Shown: piece after piece, positions 1 through 5,522 of the stretch
How positions within the stretch are numbered: position 1 is the first letter of the stretch
How the letters are laid out: each line of letters opens with the position of its first letter
Assembly: GCA_963653535.1 (NCBI GenBank)
Contig: CAVJWU010000053.1
Coordinates: 1 to 5,522, forward strand
Direction of reading: 5' to 3'
DNA: 5,522 bases
Origin: UBA3210 sp963653535
Lineage (GTDB): Bacteria > Bacillota_I > Bacilli_A > RFN20 > CAG-449
Program-made: the position numbers and the translations under genes
Notes under the pieces: model-generated
What the model was told of the DNA's origin: nothing
The model's database searches: none
Seen by the model: only the letters and a program-made list of their open reading frames with translations

Positions 1-60
1 GGGAAAATAAAAAATTATGGCAGAAAGTGCAAACTTTATAATTTATAAGTTATAATAAAT

Positions 61-85
61 GTAGTTTTCGGACTACTTTTATTTT
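61..85 (+). terminator. Probable intrinsic terminator of a gene upstream of the window
   Basis: GTAGT at 61-65 pairs with ACTAC at 72-76, and a further T66-G71 wobble pair closes a TTCG tetraloop at 67-70. The hairpin is followed by TTTTATTTT (77-85). The stem is short and not GC-rich, so this is a weak to moderate terminator by appearance. Short open tails that end at 41 (TAA, frame 3) and 48 (TAA, frame 1) could be the end of an upstream gene, but they are far too short to identify. The alternative is a 5' leader hairpin of the metalloprotease transcript, if transcription starts from the TATAAT boxes at 37-56. Confidence 0.4.
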
Positions 86-113
86 GCTTAATTTAAGGAA
101 GATTATTTATATT
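84..113 (+). promoter_or_regulatory. Candidate promoter of the M6 metalloprotease gene
   Basis: A TTGCTT -35-like box (84-89) is separated by 18 bp from a TATATT -10-like box (108-113), 17 nt before the ATG at 131. The -35 box starts at the end of the T-run of the preceding hairpin, as also happens upstream of the pseudouridine synthase gene. In DNA this AT-rich such boxes arise easily, so the call rests on spacing and position rather than on strong consensus. Confidence 0.35.
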
Positions 114-119
114 AATCTT

Positions 120-126
120 GAGGTGA
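120..126 (+). promoter_or_regulatory. Ribosome binding site of the M6 metalloprotease gene
   Basis: GAGGTGA matches the core of the AGGAGGTGA Shine-Dalgarno consensus and lies 4 nt before the ATG at 131. This fixes that ATG as the start, and the signal peptide begins immediately there. Confidence 0.8.
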
Positions 127-130
127 GACA

Positions 131-1948
131 ATGAAAAACAAAATTTTAAAAACATTATTATTAACTAGCGTCTTATTTATTACTTCTTCTTGTAGCTTTA
201 TATTTAATTCTAGTAATGGAAATTATTCTTCTACTTCAAGTGAAGTAAATACCAATATTAATCCACAAGGCAATTATTATGATTTTACTACTTCAGAAAA
301 AGAAGCATTAACTACTAAATTTGGTTTTAGTATCCCTTTTATTACTTGTAAAACTTATAATTTAGAATATGATCAAAATGATGATGCTTATTATTACATT
401 GCAAAATTATCTTCTTTATCTAGTTCTTTATTTAGAAATTACTATAACAAATTTAAATCGAATTATACATATGTTCAATCTTTCTTTTCTAACGGAGTAG
501 AATGGTATGAATTTAAGAATAACGGAGTTGTTCTTTTATTAACTAATTATATTAGGAATGCTTCACAATTTGTTCAAGTGAGCATGTATAAAGAAGGTAA
601 TGAAGATAAATCAGATCTTATCACTAACCATTCTAAAGGACTTCCAGAAGGAACTAACGGCGTTTATAATGTCGATTTCACTAAAGGACTAGTTAAAAAT
701 GTCCATGAACAATATCAATATGAAGATGGTTGTCCAACTATTACTGAAGGTAGTAAAACGTTAAATGTCTTAGTTATTCCAGTAGAATTTAAGGATGTAA
801 CTGCTTCTAGCAAAGGTTATACAATTGAAAGCATTAATACGGCTTTAAATGGAAATTCTTCTTCACTCGATTATTATTCTTTAAAAGATTTCTATTATAC
901 TTCTTCTTATGGTCAACTAAATATTAATTTTGATATTATGAATTCATGGTTTCAACCAAGCCAAAAAAGTTCATATTATAAAAATTTAAAATTTAATTAT
1001 GGATCATCAACTTTAGAAGATGGAGAACAAGTAATACTTAATGAATTCTTAAAAGCATATGATTCAAAAATTGATTTCTCGAAATATGATTCTGATAACA
1101 ATGGAACTATTGATGCAGTCGTGATGATTAATACTTTAAGTATTGATTCAAGTACTAATTTTTGTTGGGCGTTTAGATATTGGAATTATTATCTTGATAG
1201 TAATAATGAATATTATACATATGATAACGTAAGAGCGAACGATTATTTATGGGCTTCATATCAATTCTTATATGAAAAAGGTTCAACTGGTTTATATACG
1301 AATAAGACTCCAACTAATACCTATACTTTCTTACATGAATTCGGCCATGTTTTAGGCTTAGATGATTATTACGATACAACTGGAAGAACTAATGGTCCTT
1401 TAGATTCACTTGATATGATGGATTCAACCGTCGGTGATCATAATCCATATTCAAAATTTAATTTAGGTTGGATTACTTCTTCTCGTTTAGTTACTAGTGA
1501 AGTAACTCTTGATCTAACTAGCTACGTAGAAACTGGTGATACTATTATTATCGCGAATGATTTTGATGAAACTTTAGGTGCATATCAAGAATATTATGTC
1601 TTAATGTATTATAAGAATGATAAATTAAATACAAAAGGTGGTTATTTTGATAAAGAAGGTATTGTCATGTACCATGTTAATTCATCTTTAATTAAAGAAG
1701 AATATTTAGATACGACATATTATGATGTTTATAATAACAATTCTACATATACTAATTCTTCAGGTTATGGCACACAAAATAATTTAGTTGAATATGTTTA
1801 TACTTCTTCAAATGGTTATGTTCATGAGGTAGGAACTACTTCTTCAAGTAAAGTCGCTAACTCATATGGAGAAAAGATTCCTTTTACATTCCATGTTGAT
1901 AGTTTAACTAGTGAAAAAGCTACTTTAACATTTTCAAAAAATAATTAG
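131..1948 (+). CDS. M6-family (immune inhibitor A-like) zinc metalloprotease lipoprotein
   Basis: This is a predicted secreted, lipid-anchored metalloprotease of 605 residues. It starts with a lysine-containing n-region and a hydrophobic stretch (residues 5-17), followed by TSSC with Cys21 as the likely lipidated residue. The lipobox is imperfect because Thr replaces the usual Leu at -3. A Ser/Thr/Asn-rich linker follows (22-45), then an unassigned aromatic-rich domain (about 46-155).

The M6 peptidase domain covers about 210-450. It contains the strand NVLVIPVEF (212-220), the DYYSLKDFYYTSSYGQL region (247-263), a calcium-loop-like DSDNNGTID (320-328), the zinc site HEFGH (402-406) with Glu403 as catalytic base and Asp412 as probable third ligand, and DMMD (428-431) ahead of YSKFNLGW (440-447). 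Residues 450-605 are beta-rich. Segment 487-516 resembles the EY/GIVxxHV part of M6 proteins.

All expected catalytic residues are present, so it is probably active outside the cell. The substrate is unknown. The gene appears monocistronic, with its own terminator. The family call is secure; the biological role is not. Confidence 0.9.
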   Translation: MKNKILKTLLLTSVLFITSSCSFIFNSSNGNYSSTSSEVNTNINPQGNYYDFTTSEKEALTTKFGFSIPFITCKTYNLEYDQNDDAYYYIAKLSSLSSSLFRNYYNKFKSNYTYVQSFFSNGVEWYEFKNNGVVLLLTNYIRNASQFVQVSMYKEGNEDKSDLITNHSKGLPEGTNGVYNVDFTKGLVKNVHEQYQYEDGCPTITEGSKTLNVLVIPVEFKDVTASSKGYTIESINTALNGNSSSLDYYSLKDFYYTSSYGQLNINFDIMNSWFQPSQKSSYYKNLKFNYGSSTLEDGEQVILNEFLKAYDSKIDFSKYDSDNNGTIDAVVMINTLSIDSSTNFCWAFRYWNYYLDSNNEYYTYDNVRANDYLWASYQFLYEKGSTGLYTNKTPTNTYTFLHEFGHVLGLDDYYDTTGRTNGPLDSLDMMDSTVGDHNPYSKFNLGWITSSRLVTSEVTLDLTSYVETGDTIIIANDFDETLGAYQEYYVLMYYKNDKLNTKGGYFDKEGIVMYHVNSSLIKEEYLDTTYYDVYNNNSTYTNSSGYGTQNNLVEYVYTSSNGYVHEVGTTSSSKVANSYGEKIPFTFHVDSLTSEKATLTFSKNN

Positions 1949-1973
1949 CAAGGATATCATTCCTTGCTTTTTT
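1947..1973 (+). terminator. Intrinsic terminator of the metalloprotease gene
   Basis: AGCAAGGA (1947-1954) pairs perfectly with TCCTTGCT (1961-1968) across a 6-nt loop, followed by a run of T to 1973. The stem begins inside the TAG stop codon, so the 3' untranslated region is essentially the terminator itself. Confidence 0.85.
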
Positions 1974-1974
1974 C

Positions 1975-2003
1975 TTCTCAAAAATATGAACTTATGCTAG
2001 AAT
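1975..2003 (+). promoter_or_regulatory. Promoter of the pseudouridine synthase gene
   Basis: A TTCTCA -35 (1975-1980, 4 of 6 matches to TTGACA) is 17 bp from a TAGAAT -10 (1998-2003, 5 of 6). The TG at 1995-1996 gives the extended form TGCTAGAAT. The -35 directly follows the T-run of the metalloprotease terminator, so this gene is independently transcribed. Confidence 0.6.
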
Positions 2004-2007
2004 ACCT

Positions 2008-2013
2008 AGGAGG
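2008..2013 (+). promoter_or_regulatory. Ribosome binding site of the pseudouridine synthase gene
   Basis: AGGAGG is a full Shine-Dalgarno core, but it lies 12 nt before the ATG at 2026, slightly longer than usual. An in-frame TAA at 2017-2019 excludes any earlier start. The next in-frame ATG (2041) is too far from the site. The ATG at 2026 is therefore the best start. Confidence 0.8.
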
Positions 2014-2025
2014 CAATAAGTAAGT

Positions 2026-2805
2026 ATGGAAAATGAAAAAATGAGATTACAAAAAGCAATGTCACAATTAGGACTTTGCTCAAGAAGACAAGCAGAAACG
2101 TTAATTGATGAACATAAAGTGAAAGTTAATGGAACTATCGTGGTAGAAAAAGGTGTCTTAGTTTCTTTAAAAGATAAAATTGAAATTATCGGTAATGAAA
2201 ATATCGCAAAAAAAGAAGTGAGTACTAAGAAAGTGACCTTCTTATTTAATAAACCATTAGGTGTTGTTTCTTCTAGTAAAGATGATCGTGGTAGAAAAAC
2301 AGTTATTGACTTTTTTAAAGATGAACCATATCGACTTTATCCTGTTGGAAGATTAGATTATAATACCTCCGGAGCTTTATTAATTTCTAATGACGGAGAA
2401 TTAACTAATCTAGTTACTCATCCTTCTACTCACTTAGATAAAACATATATCGCGACAATTGAAGGAAGAGTGAAAGAAGAACATTTAAAAGAACTTGAAA
2501 AAGGCGTTATTCTTGAAGATGGACCAACTGAACCAGCCGTAGTAAAAGTTATAAGAATAAATTCTCTTCAATCAATCATCTCAATTACAATTCACGAAGG
2601 AAGAAATAGACAAGTAAGAAGAATGTTTGAACATTTTTCTTATCACGTGAAGAATTTACATCGTGAATCAATTGCTTTTTTAAACCTTGATGGCATTGAA
2701 AGAGGAAAATATCGTCCTTTAAGCGATATCGAAGTGAAAATGATAAAAAATATTTGTTTAAATAATAAGAAAAATAACGTCATTCCTGCATATAAAAAGA
2801 AATAG
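2026..2805 (+). CDS. rluB: RluB/RsuA-family ribosomal large-subunit pseudouridine synthase
   Basis: A cytoplasmic enzyme that isomerises a specific uridine in rRNA to pseudouridine; RluB-type members act on helix 89-93 region uridines of 23S rRNA. An S4 RNA-binding domain occupies about residues 6-53, with RLQKAMSQLGLCSRRQAETLI and NG at 35-36. The catalytic domain follows from about residue 69. It contains NKPLGVVSS (75-83), the signature GRLDYNTSG (108-116) with catalytic Asp111, the KTYIATIEG strand (139-147), the HEGRNRQVRRMF motif (190-201), and a GKYRPLSDIE ending (227-236).

At 259 residues it is slightly longer than typical RluB proteins because of a basic, Asn/Lys-rich tail (about 240-259). 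The gene lacks the usual Firmicutes neighbours scpA/scpB and stands alone with its own promoter. RluB is the most likely member in a low-GC bacterium, but RsuA, RluE and RluF share the same motifs, so the exact target uridine is inferred. Confidence 0.88.
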   Translation: MENEKMRLQKAMSQLGLCSRRQAETLIDEHKVKVNGTIVVEKGVLVSLKDKIEIIGNENIAKKEVSTKKVTFLFNKPLGVVSSSKDDRGRKTVIDFFKDEPYRLYPVGRLDYNTSGALLISNDGELTNLVTHPSTHLDKTYIATIEGRVKEEHLKELEKGVILEDGPTEPAVVKVIRINSLQSIISITIHEGRNRQVRRMFEHFSYHVKNLHRESIAFLNLDGIERGKYRPLSDIEVKMIKNICLNNKKNNVIPAYKKK

Positions 2806-2811
2806 CATAAG

Positions 2812-2835
2812 AAAAGACCTCACTAGAGGTCTTTT
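2812..2835. terminator. Bidirectional terminator between convergent genes
   Basis: AAAAGACCTC (2812-2821) and GAGGTCTTTT (2826-2835) form a perfect 10-bp stem with the 4-nt loop ACTA. The A-run and T-run at the ends give a U-tail on both strands. It sits in the 36-nt gap between the stop codon of the pseudouridine synthase gene (+) and the stop of the NAD+ synthetase gene (-), so it can end both transcripts. Confidence 0.9.
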
Positions 2836-2841
2836 ATATTG

Positions 2842-4959
2842 TTATTTTTCTAAATCTAATAAGAATTCTTGATAAGAAGTATCACTAGGAAGACGGAAGT
2901 CTCCACGAGGTGAAAGTCCTACTTCAGAAATTTTCGCACCGTCAGGGATACAAGAACGTTTAAATTGGTTGTTAAAGAAACGTTTAATAAAAGTGACTAA
3001 CCATTTCTTAATTGTTTCTTCTTTAAATTCATCTTTAAATGTTTCTTTAGCGATTTTATAAATCTTTCTTACTGACATGTTCTTATAGACAAAGTTATAT
3101 AAGAAAAAATCATGTAGTTCATAAGGACCGACTAAATCTTCGGTTAGTTGAGAAATTTCTCCTTCTTTTGGTGGAATGAGTTCAGGTGAAATTGGTGTAC
3201 CTAAAATATCTAATAAGCAATCTTTAATTTCAGGAGTGTTTTCTGCGATAACTCTAGTCATCTCTTGAATAAAGGTCTTTGGGAAAGAGCAGTTAACCGC
3301 GTACATGGACATGTGATCGCCATTATAAGTTGACCATCCTAAAGCGATTTCTGATAAGTCACCAGTACCGATAACGATACCTCCGACTTTATTTGAATAA
3401 TCCATGAGAACCTGTGTTCTTTCACGTGCTTGAGCATTTTCAAATGTGACAGAATGATCATTAATATCATGACCGATATCTTTTAAGTGTTGTGTTACTG
3501 ATGCACCAATATTAATTTCTTTTAAACTAACTCCATAATAAGAAGCGAGTTTATAAGCGTTATCTTTCGTTCTTTGTGATGTACCAAAACAAGGTAAAGT
3601 AATCGCGTGAATTCCTTTTCGATCTAATTTAAGGATATCAAAAGCTTCGACGCAGGCAATTAAAGCAATAGTTGAATCTAGTCCTCCTGATAAACCAAGA
3701 ACGACATCTTTACAATGAATATGCTTTAATCGACGAGCGAGCGAATAACCTTGCATCTTTAAAGCTTTATAGACAGTCTTTTTACTTTTTTCTTTATCTT
3801 CATCAATAAATGGGTATTTAGGATATTTTCTTGTAAGAGTTACTTCTTTTAAATGACATGAGAAAGGAATAATCATAAAATCATCATGATTAACATCTCC
3901 TTGGGAATTATTCATAATTTTAGTGATATTAATACGGTCAATATCAATTTCTCCATAGATTGTGTTAGATTCAAATAATTCAGATTCGTTAATAATTCCA
4001 TCAGGTTCAGCGATAATGTTATGAGAAGAATAAATGACGTCTTGAGTAGATTCAGAATAAGATGAACTTGCATAAATATAACCGATATTATTTTTTCTAG
4101 CTTGCATTGAGACTAGTTCACGACGGATATCTTCTTTATGAAGAGTTTCGTTACTACTAGATAAGTTACATTCAATTGTCGCACCAGCTAACGCATGATG
4201 AGAAGAAGGAGCTATCCCCATCCATAAGTCTTCACATATTTCAATACCGACTATTTCATCACTAAAATATGAGTTTCTAAAGAGTAATTTGGTTCCAAAT
4301 GGGTATTCTTTGCCATTTAGAGTGATATAAGAATTACCTTCTAAAGGAACTTCAAAATATCTTTTTTCATAGAATTCTTTATAATTTGGAACGAATAACT
4401 TTGGAACTACACCTAAGATTTTACCTTTGTGAATAGCGAGTCCGCAGTTAAAGAGTTTACCATCTTTTTTTAATGGAGCTCCGACAACAACTAGTGCATC
4501 GACGTTTTTTAATTCTTTACATAAGGTTTCTAATGATAATTCAACACTTCTTAACAAAGTATCTTGATAGAACATATCGCCACAAGAATATCCAGTTAAA
4601 GATAATTCAGGGAAAACGATAATTTTTGCTTCGTTCTTATAAGCTTCTAAAGTATTTTTAATAATTTGTTTAACATTTTCTTGCACATTATTAATGGAAA
4701 CATCAAAGTTAGAGGCAGCAACCTTAATAAAACCTAAAGGATCATCTTGAGGTAATAAACTTACTTTACCTCTTTTTTCTTTTGTTAATTCTTGCTTAGT
4801 TATCTTCTTTTTTTCTAATTTTTCATATGCTTCAATCGACATGACGACTAAATCAGAATAACCATTTTTAGTGACGATAACTGGTTCATCTTCTTTATGA
4901 CAAAGAGAAGAAATTTCATTAGTTTTTCTAAAATCTGTAATTGGGATAATTTTGTTCAT
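2842..4959 (-). CDS. nadE: Glutamine-dependent NAD+ synthetase with N-terminal Phd/YefM antitoxin-like domain
   Basis: Catalyses the last step of NAD+ synthesis: deamido-NAD+ is amidated with ammonia taken from glutamine, using ATP. The protein has 705 residues.

Residues 1-48 are a Phd/YefM-like domain, and 49-74 are a lysine-rich linker. The nitrilase-type glutaminase begins at GFIKVAAS (76-83). Its Glu-Lys-Cys triad is Glu118 (FPELSLTGY), Lys187 (VVPKLFVPNY) and Cys242 (IEICEDLW). The spacings of 69 and 55 residues equal those I recall for the triad E52/K121/C176 of the Mycobacterium tuberculosis enzyme, implying a 66-residue N-terminal addition. The synthetase domain (about 395-705) carries the ATP P-loop SGGLDS (424-429), GTGDLSE (531-537), ALGWSTYNGDH (539-549), SPELIPP (591-597) and RSCIPDGAKI (668-677).

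The enzyme appears complete and active. The start at 4959 has a good ribosome binding site and promoter. The next in-frame starts are Met40, GTG (Val92) and Met129; the last two would delete part of the glutaminase. Function is secure; the role of the added domain is inferred. Confidence 0.95.
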   Translation of the reverse strand: MNKIIPITDFRKTNEISSLCHKEDEPVIVTKNGYSDLVVMSIEAYEKLEKKKITKQELTKEKRGKVSLLPQDDPLGFIKVAASNFDVSINNVQENVKQIIKNTLEAYKNEAKIIVFPELSLTGYSCGDMFYQDTLLRSVELSLETLCKELKNVDALVVVGAPLKKDGKLFNCGLAIHKGKILGVVPKLFVPNYKEFYEKRYFEVPLEGNSYITLNGKEYPFGTKLLFRNSYFSDEIVGIEICEDLWMGIAPSSHHALAGATIECNLSSSNETLHKEDIRRELVSMQARKNNIGYIYASSSYSESTQDVIYSSHNIIAEPDGIINESELFESNTIYGEIDIDRINITKIMNNSQGDVNHDDFMIIPFSCHLKEVTLTRKYPKYPFIDEDKEKSKKTVYKALKMQGYSLARRLKHIHCKDVVLGLSGGLDSTIALIACVEAFDILKLDRKGIHAITLPCFGTSQRTKDNAYKLASYYGVSLKEINIGASVTQHLKDIGHDINDHSVTFENAQARERTQVLMDYSNKVGGIVIGTGDLSEIALGWSTYNGDHMSMYAVNCSFPKTFIQEMTRVIAENTPEIKDCLLDILGTPISPELIPPKEGEISQLTEDLVGPYELHDFFLYNFVYKNMSVRKIYKIAKETFKDEFKEETIKKWLVTFIKRFFNNQFKRSCIPDGAKISEVGLSPRGDFRLPSDTSYQEFLLDLEK
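4816..4959 (-). other. Phd/YefM antitoxin-like domain at the N-terminus of NadE (residues 1-48)
   Basis: The segment follows the Phd/YefM pattern. It has a first strand KIIPITDFR (3-11), a helix to about residue 23, then PVIVTKNGYSDLVVMS (26-41), matching the typical 'PV-x-ITKNG...-VVLS' hairpin, and a second helix beginning IEAYEKLEKKK (42-52). In known family members this part dimerises and binds operator DNA, while the region after the second helix folds onto the toxin. Here the toxin-binding tail is replaced by a basic linker and the enzyme, and no recognised toxin gene is adjacent. The DNA-binding half is therefore kept and the toxin-neutralising half seems absent. Assignment is by motif reading only. 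Confidence 0.8.
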
Positions 4960-4966
4960 ATTCTTA

Positions 4967-4971
4967 ACCTC
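4967..4971 (-). promoter_or_regulatory. Ribosome binding site of nadE
   Basis: GAGGT on the minus strand, 7 nt before the ATG at 4959. It supports translation starting at the Phd-like domain rather than at the glutaminase. Confidence 0.75.
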
Positions 4972-4980
4972 GATGGCATT

Positions 4981-4989
4981 ATTATAACA
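4981..4989 (-). promoter_or_regulatory. Extended -10 promoter of nadE
   Basis: TGTTATAAT on the minus strand is a perfect TATAAT (4981-4986) with the extended TGn element (4987-4989). No good -35 is seen 16-18 bp upstream: the hexamer at 17-bp spacing is TATTAC. That is compatible with an extended -10 promoter. The predicted start near 4974 leaves a leader of about 15 nt. Confidence 0.6.
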
Positions 4990-5012
4990 TAATATAGTTC
5001 AATGTAATATGT
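4987..5012. repeat. Imperfect inverted repeat between divergent promoters; candidate operator
   Basis: ACATAATA (4987-4994) and TAATATGT (5005-5012) are inverted copies matching at 7 of 8 positions, with a 10-nt spacer, so half-site centres are 18 bp apart. The repeat overlaps the extended -10 of nadE at one end and touches the -35 of the downstream divergent gene at the other. That is the position expected of an operator for the Phd-like domain. Sequence this AT-rich produces such repeats by chance, so this is a candidate only. Confidence 0.25.
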
Positions 5013-5040
5013 TTACTAATTTATTTTCTTAATATATAAT
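5012..5040 (+). promoter_or_regulatory. Promoter of the divergent unidentified gene
   Basis: TTTACT (5012-5017, 4 of 6 matches to TTGACA) is 17 bp from a perfect TATAAT (5035-5040). The ATG follows 16 nt after the -10, and the predicted transcription start near 5047 coincides with the ribosome binding site. Confidence 0.6.
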
Positions 5041-5046
5041 ATTTCC

Positions 5047-5052
5047 GGGTGA
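5047..5052 (+). promoter_or_regulatory. Ribosome binding site of the divergent unidentified gene
   Basis: GGGTGA, matching the GGTGA part of the Shine-Dalgarno consensus, stands 4 nt before the ATG at 5057. It is one of very few G-rich stretches in the intergenic region and supports this start. Confidence 0.6.
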
Positions 5053-5056
5053 ATTT

Positions 5057-5522
5057 ATGAATAACTTTAACTTAAATTTTAACGAACTTAAATCTTATAT
5101 CGATATTAATAAAGATCAATTAATTATCCTTCCAGAAGGTTATTTTATAATGTCTCAAATTAGTTCTTATTTAAAAGAAAATTATCAAAAATTAGGATAT
5201 GAAGAAGGGCTTATTATTAATGATGATTATATATTTTCTTCTTCTAACAATGAATTAATGACTGAATGCTTTAACGAACAACAAATTTCAATTAATAATA
5301 ATTTATTAAATGAACAAGGTATTAATTTATTAACAAATGGGAAATATACTGATGCATTTACTAAAGCTAGATTTAACTTAATTTCTTTAATTGATATTAA
5401 TGTTAAATTAGGAGAAAAACTGATAAATCTTCCTTTTATTAGTGGTAGAGATTTATCTTCAAAAGATGAATCTTATCTAGTTTTATTTCCTACTAGTAAT
5501 AATGGTTTTATTAAAATAAGTC
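5057..5522 (+). CDS. Unidentified Asn-rich protein, 3'-truncated by the window end
   Basis: The frame is open for 155 codons without a stop and continues past the window. It is supported as a real gene by its promoter, its ribosome binding site, and codon use like that of its neighbours. It begins MNNFNLNFNELKSYI, with no signal peptide and no long hydrophobic segment, so the visible part is probably cytoplasmic.

Visible landmarks are LIILPEGYF (22-30), GLIINDDYIFSSSNN (51-65), a charged/polar middle, GEKLINLPFISGRDL (119-133) and SYLVLFPTSNNGF (139-151). Alternating hydrophobic strands and helices suggest a globular alpha/beta protein. I do not recognise the family. A nitrilase-like fold was considered because of LPEG, but no Cys motif appears at the right spacing. 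It is transcribed divergently from nadE across 97 bp, so the two may share a regulator, although nothing shows a functional link. Confidence 0.75.
   Translation, partial: MNNFNLNFNELKSYIDINKDQLIILPEGYFIMSQISSYLKENYQKLGYEEGLIINDDYIFSSSNNELMTECFNEQQISINNNLLNEQGINLLTNGKYTDAFTKARFNLISLIDINVKLGEKLINLPFISGRDLSSKDESYLVLFPTSNNGFIKIS

Noticed and set aside
1..48. Short open frames ending at TAA 41 (frame 3) and TAA 48 (frame 1) as the C-terminus of an upstream gene.
   Set aside because: Only about 13-15 codons are visible and neither tail has a recognisable ending, so no CDS can be supported.
37..56. Two TATAAT boxes (37-42 and 51-56) as the promoter of the metalloprotease gene.
   Set aside because: The hexamer 17 bp upstream of the second box is TGCAAA, a poor -35, and transcripts from here would run straight into the 61-85 hairpin and T-run. 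The boxes closer to the gene fit the layout of the other promoters better, though these cannot be excluded.
1090..1117. The DSDNNGTID loop in the metalloprotease as a dockerin or calmodulin-like EF-hand domain, hinting at cellulosome attachment.
   Set aside because: It is a single loop inside the peptidase domain at the place where M6 proteases commonly carry a D-x-D-x-N/D-G-x-x-D loop, and there is no paired second repeat.
4816..4959. A free-standing type II toxin-antitoxin module.
   Set aside because: The antitoxin-like segment has no stop before the synthetase, lacks a normal toxin-binding tail, and has no RelE, YoeB, Doc or other toxin gene next to it in the window.
5057..5522. Partial gene as a nitrilase-superfamily amidohydrolase, because of LPEG (Glu27) and a Lys 69 residues later (Lys96), the same Glu-Lys spacing as in the neighbouring NadE.
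   Set aside because: There is no Cys in a xxxxCxD/E-type motif about 55 residues after the Lys, and Lys96 sits in NGKYTD, unlike a nitrilase Lys motif. The spacing match looks like coincidence.

Overview
The window is AT-rich DNA with low-GC codon use: leucine mostly TTA, arginine mostly AGA, tryptophan as TGG, and stops TAG, TAG and TAA with no TGA read through. Together with AGGAGG/GAGGTGA ribosome binding sites and a Gram-positive-style lipoprotein, this suggests a low-GC Bacillota/Mycoplasmatota bacterium using the standard code, perhaps an uncultured gut or Acholeplasma/RF39-like lineage. The lineage is an inference, because the window holds no rRNA or other marker.

Layout. Positions 1-130 hold no supportable gene. 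They contain a small UUCG-loop hairpin followed by T-runs, probably the terminator of an upstream gene, and then a candidate promoter and a good ribosome binding site. Positions 131-1948 (+) encode a secreted M6-family (immune inhibitor A-like) zinc metalloprotease lipoprotein, closed by an intrinsic terminator. Positions 2026-2805 (+) encode an RluB/RsuA-family 23S rRNA pseudouridine synthase with its own promoter. A perfect 10-bp hairpin at 2812-2835 lies between this gene and the convergent gene and can serve both. Positions 2842-4959 (-) encode a glutamine-dependent NAD+ synthetase. Positions 4960-5056 are a divergent promoter region. Positions 5057-5522 (+) are the first 155 codons of an unidentified protein that runs off the window.

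The standout feature is the NAD+ synthetase. About 66 extra N-terminal residues form a recognisable Phd/YefM antitoxin-type domain, fused in frame to a complete nitrilase-glutaminase plus synthetase. No in-frame start codon is available that would let the synthetase begin on its own without losing its first strand. A Phd-like DNA-binding domain on a NAD-making enzyme suggests self-regulation of transcription, in the style of moonlighting regulators such as NadR or PutA. The divergent intergenic region carries an imperfect inverted repeat that overlaps both promoters and could be its operator, although in such AT-rich DNA this is weak evidence.

The genes otherwise look like independent housekeeping and secreted functions rather than one operon: each has its own promoter and terminator. 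A second recurring pattern is that the predicted transcription start of each gene falls on or just before its Shine-Dalgarno sequence, giving predicted leaders of only about 10-16 nt.
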